Of a DNA stretch of 60,305 nt, positions 45,699 to 53,577 are shown piece by piece. The notes beneath the pieces are model-generated. The model saw only the letters and a list, made by a program, of their open reading frames with translations. It did no database searches and was not told the DNA's origin. Numbering within the stretch: position 1 is the first letter of the stretch; the number at the start of each line of letters is the position of its first letter. Made by a program: the position numbers and the translations under genes. The stretch is from the IMG/VR virus record IMGVR_UViG_3300022902_000970, positions 1 through 60,305 of that record. One strand, 5' to 3'. Source of the stretch: a virus.

Positions 45699-46901
45699 AT
45701 GTCTTTATACAAGTTTGGTCGAAATGATATATTTGTCACAAATATAAAGACCTATCCAAAAGCAAATTTTTTAATTTATTCGGGCTCTTATTATTATAAC
45801 CACGAAGCCCCTCAATCAGGCACATGGTCCGACCCGGTAACTAATGTACCAGTAGGCAACCTTAGCTTATATGAGTACAATGTTGATCGCCCTGCGAATC
45901 AATTTATCTATCCTTTTGTAACCAAGCAAGGCACCCTCACGGCTTTTAAAACTATATCTAAAGACTCTTTCATGGGTTTTGACTATGGAGATGTCTTGTC
46001 TGGGAGTTACCCTCTATCGGCTACTATTGATAGAAAATTTTATTTAGAGTACACAGGGAAGCTCCCTATCCCTACTGCTAATGCCACGTATCGCCCTCAT
46101 GTGATGGCTTTGAGAAATATCCTAAATGACAACCGAAGATTAAGCCCTCATTATCAATTTTCCGCATCGTCTGATAGTATTTTAAAAGGGTGGGATAAAG
46201 ACACTCAAATGATGACGATGATAAGCATCCCATCTATTTTCTACGGGTCATCGATCAAACAGGGTTCTGTAGATCTTAAATTTTACACCACAGGTTCTTT
46301 GGCAGGACAACTTATTGACTATTACAAGAATGGAGAGTTAATTCAATATTCTGGCTCGATTTCCGAAAATAACGGAAAAGTGGCAGGAGTGGTTCTTTAT
46401 AATCAAGGAATTATTTTATTAACAGGCTCTTGGGATGTTTCAGCCCACCAAGAAAAATATAGGAATAGCGCTACTGATTACAATGCTGCTTGGGTTTATT
46501 ATGGAGCCTCTGGTTCTGCTGTCAATGATTATCTTAAAGAGTCAAGCTACACTCTTGATTTCGAAGGAAACCATACAATACCTTCGCTCACTATGTTTGC
46601 TCATGCGAAAAAACATCAATTAAACAACTCTTCTAATCCTACTTTTGTTGTGAGTAGTTCTTATAACACCAACATTATAACTGGGTCTTCCAAATATATG
46701 GAATACGATAAAGTAAAAGTTAAAAATATCGTCAGCAGCTCTTTTGTCAACTATAGTGCTAGTTTTGAAAGACAAACTTATATTTCGGAAATAGGCATAT
46801 ACGATAAAGATAGAAATCTTATTGCGATTGCTAAAGTAGCGAATCCTATGAAAAAGACAGAAAACAACGATTACACATTCAAGCTCAAGATAGACATTTG
46901 A
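45699..46901 (+). CDS. virion protein, second member of a paralogous pair
   Basis: 400 residues. It matches the preceding gene at the end: S-E-I-G-I-Y-D-K-D-R-N-L-I-A-I-A-K-V, P-M-K-K-T and K-L-K-I-D-I correspond to its G-L-Y, A-V-A-K-L, P-L-K-K-T and R-V-R-L-D-Y. G-I-I-L-L-T-G-S and S-N-P-T-F also correspond. The first 130 residues differ more and contain many aromatic residues. Tandem duplication followed by divergence is the simplest explanation. Its stop overlaps the TTG start of the next gene. Confidence 0.6.
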   Translation: MSLYKFGRNDIFVTNIKTYPKANFLIYSGSYYYNHEAPQSGTWSDPVTNVPVGNLSLYEYNVDRPANQFIYPFVTKQGTLTAFKTISKDSFMGFDYGDVLSGSYPLSATIDRKFYLEYTGKLPIPTANATYRPHVMALRNILNDNRRLSPHYQFSASSDSILKGWDKDTQMMTMISIPSIFYGSSIKQGSVDLKFYTTGSLAGQLIDYYKNGELIQYSGSISENNGKVAGVVLYNQGIILLTGSWDVSAHQEKYRNSATDYNAAWVYYGASGSAVNDYLKESSYTLDFEGNHTIPSLTMFAHAKKHQLNNSSNPTFVVSSSYNTNIITGSSKYMEYDKVKVKNIVSSSFVNYSASFERQTYISEIGIYDKDRNLIAIAKVANPMKKTENNDYTFKLKIDI

Positions 46902-47434
46902 TATTAGCCCTAGACATTAGCACCAGCATCACAGGAGTAACAATACTTGAAAAAGACGGAACCCTTGTTTATAATGATGCGTGGGACACAAGAAAATACA
47001 AGAACTTTTTTGAGAAAGTAAAACATGTTGAAAAAAATCTTACAGAGCTTTGCAACAAACGTGGGGGAATCGAAAGGGTATTTATCGAGCAATCTCTCCA
47101 GAGTTTCCGATCTGGATTCTCGTCGGCAAAAACTTTGTCAACTCTCTCTCGTTTTAATGGGGTGGTGTCATGGTTGGTATATCGAATTTTGCAGGTTGAA
47201 CCACAATACTTAGCTGCTACCTCCGCTCGTAAATTGTGTGGCATTAAAGTTCCACGCGGAACCAAAGCCAAACAAGTTGTTATTCAACATATTTTAGATA
47301 ATGTCCCTGAAATCCAAATAGAATACACAAAGCAAAACAACGTGAAGCCTCATTGCTACGACAAGGCAGACAGTTGGGTTATTGCTAAAGCAGGACTTAT
47401 TCAGTGTCAACAGGAAGAAAAACAGCAATCATAA
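46898..47434 (+). CDS. RuvC-like Holliday-junction resolvase
   Basis: 178 residues starting at TTG 46898 in a TTGA overlap with the preceding stop. The RNase H-like fold is indicated by L-A-L-D-I-S-T-S-I-T-G at the N-terminus (first catalytic aspartate, residue 6), V-F-I-E-Q-S near residue 63 (glutamate), and C-Y-D-K-A-D-S near residue 155 (last aspartates). RuvC-type enzymes resolve four-way junctions; phage versions may also debranch DNA for packaging. The gene opens the nucleic-acid island and overlaps the primase gene by 31 bases. Confidence 0.8.
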   Translation: MILALDISTSITGVTILEKDGTLVYNDAWDTRKYKNFFEKVKHVEKNLTELCNKRGGIERVFIEQSLQSFRSGFSSAKTLSTLSRFNGVVSWLVYRILQVEPQYLAATSARKLCGIKVPRGTKAKQVVIQHILDNVPEIQIEYTKQNNVKPHCYDKADSWVIAKAGLIQCQQEEKQQS

Positions 47435-48345
47435 GGGAAGTCTTTGGAGACTGTTATGGCTCCGGCTCCGAAATGCTGTTTCACTGCCCTAAATGCGAAC
47501 ACCACAAGCGCAAGCTCTCTATCAATGTAGAGAAGGATGCTTGGAAATGTTGGGTTTGTGATTGGTCAGGACGAAACTTAACCAAGATTGTGCGCCGCTA
47601 TGGCGACCTCTATAATAAGAAGAAGTGGTCCGAACTTGTAAACAAAGTTGAACTTGCTTCTTTTGAAGAGAAGATGTTCGCTGAAGTAGAAGAAGAACCA
47701 GAGCAAAGGGTCGAACTTCCAAAAGAGTTTAAATCTCTTGCGAACAAAACTGTCCCTCGTTCAGCGTCAGCCGCCCTTCGCTATCTCCGCGAGAGAGGAA
47801 TAAAAAAAGATGACATTATAAGATGGAAGATTGGCTACTGTGATTCAGGAGAATTCGCCAAGAGAATCATCATTCCATCCTTTTCCTTAAATGGTCATAG
47901 CAACTACTTTATTGCCCGCTCCTACGATGGGCACTGGAAGAGATACCTAAACCCCAAGGCATCCCGTAACATCGTTTTTAACCACCTTTTCTTGGACTTT
48001 GAGGATGATTTAACCATTGTTGAAGGAGCATTTGATGCAATCGTCGCAGGAACCAACGCAGTTCCTCTTTTGGGCTCAACTTTGCGCGAGTCATCCAAAC
48101 TTCTCCAAGAGATTGTAAAGAACGACACAACAGTTTACATGGCACTTGACCCTGACGCACGAAAGAAAGAAGATAAGATAATGACGCTTCTGCTAAACTA
48201 TGGAATAGAAGTTTACAAAGTTGACTTAAGTGAGTATAATGATGTAGGCGAAATGTCCCCGAACGTTTTCCAAGAAAGAAAAGAAAAATCTCCTTTGGTA
48301 GAAGATAAATTCTATTTACTAACAGAAAGGTTGTTTTCCTTATAA
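47404..48345 (+). CDS. DNA primase, DnaG/gp61-type
   Basis: 313 residues from GTG 47404 with AGGA upstream. The N-terminal zinc ribbon uses C28, C31, C49 and C52. The TOPRIM domain shows V-E-G-A-F-D-A near residue 205 (catalytic glutamate) and A-L-D-P-D-A near 247 (metal aspartates). It makes RNA primers for lagging-strand synthesis; in T4 the primase (gp61) works with helicase gp41, not in this window. It is the size of T4 gp61 (342). The gene ends just before the promoter-like motif at 48351. Confidence 0.85.
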   Translation: MSTGRKTAIIREVFGDCYGSGSEMLFHCPKCEHHKRKLSINVEKDAWKCWVCDWSGRNLTKIVRRYGDLYNKKKWSELVNKVELASFEEKMFAEVEEEPEQRVELPKEFKSLANKTVPRSASAALRYLRERGIKKDDIIRWKIGYCDSGEFAKRIIIPSFSLNGHSNYFIARSYDGHWKRYLNPKASRNIVFNHLFLDFEDDLTIVEGAFDAIVAGTNAVPLLGSTLRESSKLLQEIVKNDTTVYMALDPDARKKEDKIMTLLLNYGIEVYKVDLSEYNDVGEMSPNVFQERKEKSPLVEDKFYLLTERLFSL

Positions 48346-48350
48346 AACAA

Positions 48351-48360
48351 CTATTTATTG
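48351..48360 (+). promoter_or_regulatory. CTATTTATTG motif before the first tagged gene
   Basis: CTATTTATTG in the 36-base gap after the primase gene, preceded by ACAA. It lies about 21 bases before ATG 48382, with an AGAGG ribosome-binding site between them, a good layout for a short-leader promoter. The same ten bases occur at 59285. Confidence 0.45.
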
Positions 48361-48381
48361 AAGATAAAAGAGGCATTTTTT

Positions 48382-48615
48382 ATGAAAATCACAAAAACCA
48401 GACTTAAAGAAATCATTAAAGAAGAGATCGAGGGCTACGATGACCACTATACTGATCCTATTGCCCCACATAGACCGGAGTATCCTTGGACTGAATTTGA
48501 AGGAATAGTGTATACAACGGTTTCACGGGCCATCCAGCGTGGTGATGATGCCGCTGCTCTAATGAAGATAATCAAGCGCCTGCTGAGTGAAGAGCCAACA
48601 GGGGCAAACAAATGA
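48382..48615 (+). CDS. small protein with MKITKTRLKEIIKEE tag (1)
   Basis: 77 residues from ATG 48382 with AGAGG upstream. The first 15 residues (M-K-I-T-K-T-R-L-K-E-I-I-K-E-E) are a basic amphipathic helix ending in I-x-E. The rest is unrelated to the other tagged proteins: I-E-G-Y-D-D-H-Y, a proline-rich segment, and a C-terminal helix. By analogy with T4 internal proteins, the tag could direct the protein into the prohead and be cut after I-K-E by the protease encoded at 59418. The stop overlaps the ATG of the next gene. Confidence 0.6.
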   Translation: MKITKTRLKEIIKEEIEGYDDHYTDPIAPHRPEYPWTEFEGIVYTTVSRAIQRGDDAAALMKIIKRLLSEEPTGANK

Positions 48616-48656
48616 AAATCACGAAAACAAGACTTAAAGAAATCATTAAAGAAGAA
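48382..48656 (+). repeat. tandem copies of the 45-base tag sequence
   Basis: Bases 48382-48426 and 48612-48656 are near-identical direct repeats encoding the same 15 residues, 230 bases apart. A third, more diverged copy, different in several codon positions but nearly the same in protein, lies at 60047. Identical protein with partly different codons suggests selection on the peptide rather than on the DNA for the distant copy, and a more recent duplication for the close pair. Confidence 0.7.
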
Positions 48657-48884
48657 GTTGTTAAAATCTTCGAAGCAGGACGACCCCATGCGTTACGCGG
48701 CGGACGAACCATGAAAGACCTAGATGACGATGCAAAAACTAGAGAAACCGATTTCTTAAAAAAGAAAAAGGATGAAAAGGAAGAAGAAGAACTCGATGAA
48801 ACTTCTGCCTCGGGCACTGGAGCAGTTGCAGGTTCCTCTGTCGGTCCTATGTCCCCCAGGCGCAAACCAGTCAAAGAACAATGA
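48612..48884 (+). CDS. small charged protein with MKITKTRLKEIIKEE tag (2)
   Basis: 90 residues. The same N-terminal tag is followed by a very charged body (K-K-K-D-E-K-E-E-E-E-L and a basic end P-R-R-K-P-V-K). The DNA of the tag differs from the 48382 copy at only 2 of about 45 bases. A tag joined to a small charged body is typical of injected or internal head proteins, which here would be inferred. It starts within the previous gene's stop and is followed by a 73-base gap holding a sigma70-like promoter. Confidence 0.6.
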   Translation: MKITKTRLKEIIKEEVVKIFEAGRPHALRGGRTMKDLDDDAKTRETDFLKKKKDEKEEEELDETSASGTGAVAGSSVGPMSPRRKPVKEQ

Positions 48885-48923
48885 CCGGACCTCGATCGCT
48901 AGTATAACGATTTAAATAACCTC

Positions 48924-48951
48924 TTGATTAACTGCAAATAGTGATTATAAT
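48924..48951 (+). promoter_or_regulatory. sigma70-like promoter before the Mre11-Rad50 gene
   Basis: TTGATT (48924-48929), a 16-base spacer and a perfect TATAAT (48946-48951). A start point seven bases after the -10 box would be the A of the ATG at 48958, so the transcript may be leaderless; no ribosome-binding site is seen upstream of the ATG. A host-type promoter fits early or middle expression of a recombination gene inside a late region. Confidence 0.5.
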
Positions 48952-48957
48952 ATACGC

Positions 48958-51900
48958 ATGAAGATTGCACATATTAGTGATTTGCATATTCGTAACTATC
49001 GTTATCATTACGAATATGAACAGGTGTTCGAACGACTCTACGAAAAACTCAAAGAGTTGAAACCAGACATCATTGTCAATACCGGCGATACAGCCCACAC
49101 CAAATTAAATCTTAGCCCGTCTTATTTTGACATGGCTGCGAGGATGTTTGAGAAGTTGGCTGATATTGCTCCCTATCATATTATCTTGGGGAACCACGAT
49201 CTAAACCTTCGCAACCTTTCCAAGATCGACGCCGTTTCCCCCCTTGTTGCGGCGTTGAACCATCCCGATATTCACTTCCACAAGCACTCTGCGGAAGTGG
49301 ATGTTGGAGATGGTTTTTGTTTTCATGTGTTATCTATCGTAGACGAAGAAAACTGGACTCTTCCTACAGACATGGACAAAATAAACATTGCTCTTTTCCA
49401 TGGTTCAGTCGCAGGAGTTAAAACTTCTACAGGTTGGACGATGACTCATGGGGATATTAGCCTAGATCGTCTCACAGAATACGACTATGCTCTTCTAGGG
49501 GACGTTCATAAACCCAATCAGGAGTTAGATAAAGAAGGTCGCATTCGCTACGCCGGTTCTCTCGTACAACAAAACTTCGGAGAGTCAGAAGAAAAGGGAT
49601 TTCTTCTTTGGGATATCAAAGACGTTGATACCTTTAAAGTAAAACATTACGCGCTTGAAAACCCTAAGCCTTTCGTGACTATCAATTTAACCAAGAAAGG
49701 GAAGATTCCCTCAAAAGCACAGATTAAAGAAGGTTGCCGCCTCCGCCTTGTTTCTAATGTTAATCTGCCTATCGACGTTATTAAACGCACCATCGATGTT
49801 GCGAAAACAAAATATAACCCTGAGACTGTAAATTATTATTCAAATGTATTTGGCAAGAAAGGCAAGAATGATATTATTAACTCTGTATTCAAAGATGACC
49901 TTCGCAGCATAGAGGTCCAACAGAACTTGATTTCTGAACACCTCGTAGATTATGAATTAGAGGAGGATACTTTAAACCAAATATTCGAACTTAATCAAAA
50001 ATACAACAAGCTGGTTACCGATGAAGAAGAAGTAAGCCGCAATATCCACTGGTCAGTTAGTAACCTGAACTGGGATAATCTTTTTAACTATGGAGAAGAC
50101 AACTCTATTAACTTCAACAAGCTAAAAGGAATCGTTGGAATCTTCGGTAAGAACTTCTCTGGTAAATCTTCCATTGTTGATTCTTTACTTTATACCATGT
50201 TTAATACAACTTCCAAGAACGAAAGAAAGAATCTTAACGTTATCAACCAGAATAAAGATAATGGTTCCGGGACTATTGAAATAGACATTGGAACTAATAC
50301 CTACAGGATTGAACGAACTAGCGAGAAGTATGAAAAGAAACTTAAAGGAAACACTTCTATAGAAGCCCGCACAAATGTAGAATTTACACAGATAGACAAA
50401 CTAACAGGTGAAGAAACTCCCTTAAACGGAGACACTAGAGCCCAAACAGACAAGAATATCCGCTCGGTTTTCGGTTCTATCGAAGATTTTCTTTTAACTT
50501 CCATGGGCTCCCAGGTAGATTCCCTCGCTTATATTAACGAAGGCTCAACAAAACGAAAAGAAATCCTTGCTAAATTCCTCGACCTGGAGGTTTTTGAAAA
50601 GAAATATAGAAAAGCTAAGGATGATGCAGGTGACCTCCGCGTAGCGATTAAAAAGCTCAAAGACCGGCAGTTTGAAGACGAGTTAAAAAATAAAAGAAAA
50701 GAACTTGCCCTCAATGAAGCTAAAATAGATGTCCGCCATAGAGAATGTGAAGAGCTTAAAACACAGACAGGAGAGTTTAGAGATTCTCTCTTAGCATTAC
50801 AAGAAAAAATTAGTTCTATCCCAACCGAAGTCATTCAAATCAAGAATGTCTTAAAGCAGATTAAAGCCAAAAATGGACAACTGGAAGAAATAACTAAAAA
50901 AGAAAAACAGTTTCTAGAAGAGATTGAAAATAAAATAGAGTTTATCCATAAGTTTGAAAAGTTCCAACAAATTTTTGATATTGAAGACGCTACAGAAAGA
51001 AAAGAAAAAGCCGATGCTTTAATCAGTGAACTTGAAATGATTGAAAAAGATATTGAAGTAACATCTTTAAGATATCAAAATCAAGTGAAAAAAGTGTCTC
51101 TTCTAAGTGAAGTCCCTTGTGGTTCCGAGTATTCGTCGTGTAAGTTCATTAAAGACGCCTATAAGGCATCCAAAGCGATTGATACTACCAAGGTAGCCTT
51201 AAATGACCTAACGCTCTCAAAGACCCAAAAAACCACTGATTTAGGGGGTTTAGATTACGAGCAAAATAATGAGTATATAAACAAATATAACACCGCAAAA
51301 ATAAAGAGTAACGAGCACGAGAAAGAAATAAAAGATGTCAAGTTAAAAATACAGGAAAACAAGACAGAAAGTCTGAAACTAACTAACGAAATTAACGAGT
51401 TGATTGACAAAAGAGAAGAATACGAAGAACATAGGGACGCTATTGAAAACTTAGAGACGCTTATAAACGAGAAAGATTGTATAGAAAGCGTAATCACCAC
51501 GAATGATTTAGCTTGCGAAAGATGTAACGAGGGATTGCTTGAGCTTTACAAGTCTAATGGATTTCTAGGGCAGCAATTCAAGCAGATTGAGATCGAACAA
51601 AAGGAATATGAAACATTAAATACAAGCTATTCTGTATATGATTTATACATGAAAGCAGTTCACTCTAACGGTATTCCTTCAAATCTTATTAACAGAAGTC
51701 TTCCAGTTATTAATCAAGAGATACAGAAGATTTTATCTAATGTTGTAGACTTTGAGGTTCTTTTCGAGAACGAAGATACCAAGCTAGATATTTTGATTAA
51801 ACATCCTAAATACGACGCTCGACCAATCGAAATGGGCTCGGGAGCAGAGAAAACTATCACTGCAATGGCAATCCGCCTTGCACTCCTTAATGTGTCAACG

Positions 51901-52110
51901 CTTCCTAAAGGAGACATTTTTATTCTCGACGAACCAGGGACAGCCCTAGACGAAGAAAATATGGAAGGTTTTATTCGCATCTTGGACATAATCAAAGGCG
52001 AGTTTAAAACAATCTTTCTTATTTCACATTTAGAAGTACTTAAAGATATCGTAGACAAGCAAATAATCATTAACAAAGAAGATGGTTATGCTAAAGTTAA
52101 TGAAAGCTAA
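48958..52110 (+). CDS. fused Mre11-Rad50 (SbcD-SbcC, T4 gp47-gp46-like) nuclease/ATPase
   Basis: 1050 residues in one frame. Residues 1-340 are an Mre11/SbcD phosphodiesterase: S-D-L-H-I (7-11), N-T-G-D-T-A-H near 43, G-N-H-D near 79, L-F-H-G-S near 147 and G-D-V-H-K-P near 180, the metal-binding motifs. From about 365 a Rad50/SbcC ATPase follows: G-K-N-F-S-G-K-S-S near 396 (Walker A), a Q-loop region M-G-S-Q-V-D, long coiled coils, a hook-like C-x6-C (P-C-G-S-E-Y-S-S-C) near 720, a C-E-R-C near 853, signature M-G-S-G-A-E-K near 958 and Walker B F-I-L-D-E-P near 988. T4 encodes these as two genes. The enzyme should process DNA ends for recombination-dependent replication and may degrade host DNA. 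Confidence 0.88.
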   Translation: MKIAHISDLHIRNYRYHYEYEQVFERLYEKLKELKPDIIVNTGDTAHTKLNLSPSYFDMAARMFEKLADIAPYHIILGNHDLNLRNLSKIDAVSPLVAALNHPDIHFHKHSAEVDVGDGFCFHVLSIVDEENWTLPTDMDKINIALFHGSVAGVKTSTGWTMTHGDISLDRLTEYDYALLGDVHKPNQELDKEGRIRYAGSLVQQNFGESEEKGFLLWDIKDVDTFKVKHYALENPKPFVTINLTKKGKIPSKAQIKEGCRLRLVSNVNLPIDVIKRTIDVAKTKYNPETVNYYSNVFGKKGKNDIINSVFKDDLRSIEVQQNLISEHLVDYELEEDTLNQIFELNQKYNKLVTDEEEVSRNIHWSVSNLNWDNLFNYGEDNSINFNKLKGIVGIFGKNFSGKSSIVDSLLYTMFNTTSKNERKNLNVINQNKDNGSGTIEIDIGTNTYRIERTSEKYEKKLKGNTSIEARTNVEFTQIDKLTGEETPLNGDTRAQTDKNIRSVFGSIEDFLLTSMGSQVDSLAYINEGSTKRKEILAKFLDLEVFEKKYRKAKDDAGDLRVAIKKLKDRQFEDELKNKRKELALNEAKIDVRHRECEELKTQTGEFRDSLLALQEKISSIPTEVIQIKNVLKQIKAKNGQLEEITKKEKQFLEEIENKIEFIHKFEKFQQIFDIEDATERKEKADALISELEMIEKDIEVTSLRYQNQVKKVSLLSEVPCGSEYSSCKFIKDAYKASKAIDTTKVALNDLTLSKTQKTTDLGGLDYEQNNEYINKYNTAKIKSNEHEKEIKDVKLKIQENKTESLKLTNEINELIDKREEYEEHRDAIENLETLINEKDCIESVITTNDLACERCNEGLLELYKSNGFLGQQFKQIEIEQKEYETLNTSYSVYDLYMKAVHSNGIPSNLINRSLPVINQEIQKILSNVVDFEVLFENEDTKLDILIKHPKYDARPIEMGSGAEKTITAMAIRLALLNVSTLPKGDIFILDEPGTALDEENMEGFIRILDIIKGEFKTIFLISHLEVLKDIVDKQIIINKEDGYAKVNES

Positions 52111-52127
52111 TTTCAAGGAGAAATAAA

Positions 52128-52322
52128 ATGGAAAAAGTTAAAGCACTTTTAGATAGAATGACAGAAAAGGTTATTAGCCGCAAGTTTCTTGCGTGGGTTA
52201 CAGCGACAGTGCTGTCTGCCCATAATCATATTGATTCAGCCGATTGGGTAGCAGTAACGGTAATGTATATCGGTTCTGAAGCTCTGGTTGACCTAGCAGC
52301 AAGATGGAAGCACGGAGCCTGA
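52128..52322 (+). CDS. small membrane protein, holin-like
   Basis: 64 residues with a strong AAGGAG site. A basic N-terminus leads to two moderately hydrophobic segments (about 20-31 and 39-57: F-L-A-W-V-T-A-T-V-L and W-V-A-V-T-V-M-Y-I-G) and a short basic end. The pattern R-K-F-L then Y-I-G-S-E-A-L-V-D resembles small phage holins. It starts a three-gene set with membrane/coiled-coil proteins. A holin function is inference; the segments are short and contain H, D and S. Confidence 0.45.
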   Translation: MEKVKALLDRMTEKVISRKFLAWVTATVLSAHNHIDSADWVAVTVMYIGSEALVDLAARWKHGA

Positions 52323-52326
52323 TGAT

Positions 52327-52713
52327 ATGCTTACTTTAAAAAAAGTTTGGGTATGGATTAAAAAGCACTGGTATGTTCCGGTGCTTTTTATTTTGGCATT
52401 GGTTGCAGGAGCATTTAGTTTTTCTCGCAATAAAAAGTTAATCAAGCTGCTTGAAATTAATAAAGAAAGCTACGAGAAACAAATAAGAGTCTTAGAAGAC
52501 AACCATTCTTCTGAGATTAAAAGACGTGATGAGATTTACGCCAAATATGTAGAGACTATGAAGAAGCTCAATAAAGACCACGACATAGACATGAAGAATC
52601 TTTCCAAAGAAAAGAAAGAAAAAATGGACGATATGGTCAAGAAATATAAAGGAACACCAGAAGAGCTTGCAAAAGAGCTAGCAGAAATGTTTGGAGTTGA
52701 TTTTGTTGAGTAA
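52327..52713 (+). CDS. membrane-anchored coiled-coil protein (inner spanin-like)
   Basis: 128 residues. One membrane segment near the N-terminus (about 15-33, W-Y-V-P-V-L-F-I-L-A-L-V-A-G-A-F) is followed by a long charged coiled coil (about 40-110). N-in topology with a periplasmic coil is the form of inner-membrane spanins (Rz type). It starts four bases after the holin-like gene, and the next gene overlaps its end by eight bases, as Rz/Rz1 pairs often do. No sequence family recognised. Confidence 0.5.
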   Translation: MLTLKKVWVWIKKHWYVPVLFILALVAGAFSFSRNKKLIKLLEINKESYEKQIRVLEDNHSSEIKRRDEIYAKYVETMKKLNKDHDIDMKNLSKEKKEKMDDMVKKYKGTPEELAKELAEMFGVDFVE

Positions 52714-53182
52714 GATTTTATCTATATTTTTATGTTTTCTATTGGTGTTTACACCTGCGATTGCGTTCGGTGGAGAATCAGACCCAGATAATTCGTTAAG
52801 TCCTAGCGGAAGAGTAACGGTAATAGGTCAAGGGGAGAAAACGCCCTATGGAGGTCTTCTTTTCGATTTAAAGGCGTCCGTCAAGCTAAAGTTAGATAAA
52901 GAATTTGCTTTAAAGAAATATGAACTACAACTAGATTTACAAAAGAAACTAATAACGTCAGAATTTACTTTAAAACTTGGGCTTCTACAAACTAAGTATG
53001 ATTCTTTACAAGAGAAGCACACCGCACTTCTAAAAATAAAGAACGAAGAAATCTTTCGTCTACAAGAATTGGTCAAAAATAGCCCTAACGATCATACACA
53101 ATGGTGGTTCATAGGTGGTATTGTGGCGGGATGTCTTCTCTCTCTTGGGGTTTATTACGCCGCCCTCAAGGTTAATCAATGA
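52706..53182 (+). CDS. signal-peptide, coiled-coil, C-terminal TM protein (spanin-like)
   Basis: I choose TTG 52706 because GGAG lies at 52693-52696, nine bases ahead; earlier in-frame TTGs at 52691-52703 are possible. The product of 158 residues has an N-terminal signal-like segment (I-L-S-I-F-L-C-F-L-L-V-F-T-P-A-I-A-F) with a cleavage-type A-I-A, no proper lipobox, a helical coiled-coil periplasmic part, and a C-terminal membrane segment near 133-152 (W-W-F-I-G-G-I-V-A-G-C-L-L). This resembles the layout of unimolecular spanins but without an outer-membrane lipoprotein anchor. The stop overlaps the next ATG. Confidence 0.5.
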   Translation: MSKILSIFLCFLLVFTPAIAFGGESDPDNSLSPSGRVTVIGQGEKTPYGGLLFDLKASVKLKLDKEFALKKYELQLDLQKKLITSEFTLKLGLLQTKYDSLQEKHTALLKIKNEEIFRLQELVKNSPNDHTQWWFIGGIVAGCLLSLGVYYAALKVNQ

Positions 53183-53577
53183 GCGAGAAAGATCCCAACT
53201 ATGTAGCCAAACTAGAGAAAGCTATTGCAGATAAATACGGCAAGGAAGCTATTCAAAACCCTAAGTCTGGCTGGACACCCGAGAAAGAAAAAGAATATAT
53301 TGAACAAGTAAAGAAAATCCAAGAAAAGAGAAACCAGAAAGAAGAGACAGCAGAAAAGGTTGAAACTAATGGCTTTTTCATCAAAAAAAAACTACTTAAT
53401 AGAGAACAAAAAAGAAACTGTCCTGTTTGCGAAGAATATTCGTTAGAAAAAAAAGATGATGTCTATATGACAAAATTTGATTGTTGTTTTAAATGCTATA
53501 TAAGCTATGTAGAAAATAGAGAGGAACGCTGGAAAACAGGATGGCGACCAAACACAGGAGATAAAGATAATGTCTAG
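53179..53577 (+). CDS. small zinc-finger-like hypothetical protein
   Basis: 132 residues. The N-terminal two thirds is a charged helix. The C-terminal part has C-P-V-C near residue 80 and C-C-F-K-C near 102, a likely zinc knuckle, followed by W-K-T-G-W. It overlaps the spanin-like gene by four bases and the next gene by eight. Function unknown; proteins of this type near terminase genes may bind nucleic acids. Confidence 0.6.
   Translation: MSEKDPNYVAKLEKAIADKYGKEAIQNPKSGWTPEKEKEYIEQVKKIQEKRNQKEETAEKVETNGFFIKKKLLNREQKRNCPVCEEYSLEKKDDVYMTKFDCCFKCYISYVENREERWKTGWRPNTGDKDNV

Noticed and set aside
47978-48376. A 132-codon minus-strand frame over the primase gene
   Set aside because: It is antisense to motif-bearing TOPRIM sequence, has no ribosome-binding site, and no other minus-strand gene exists in the window.
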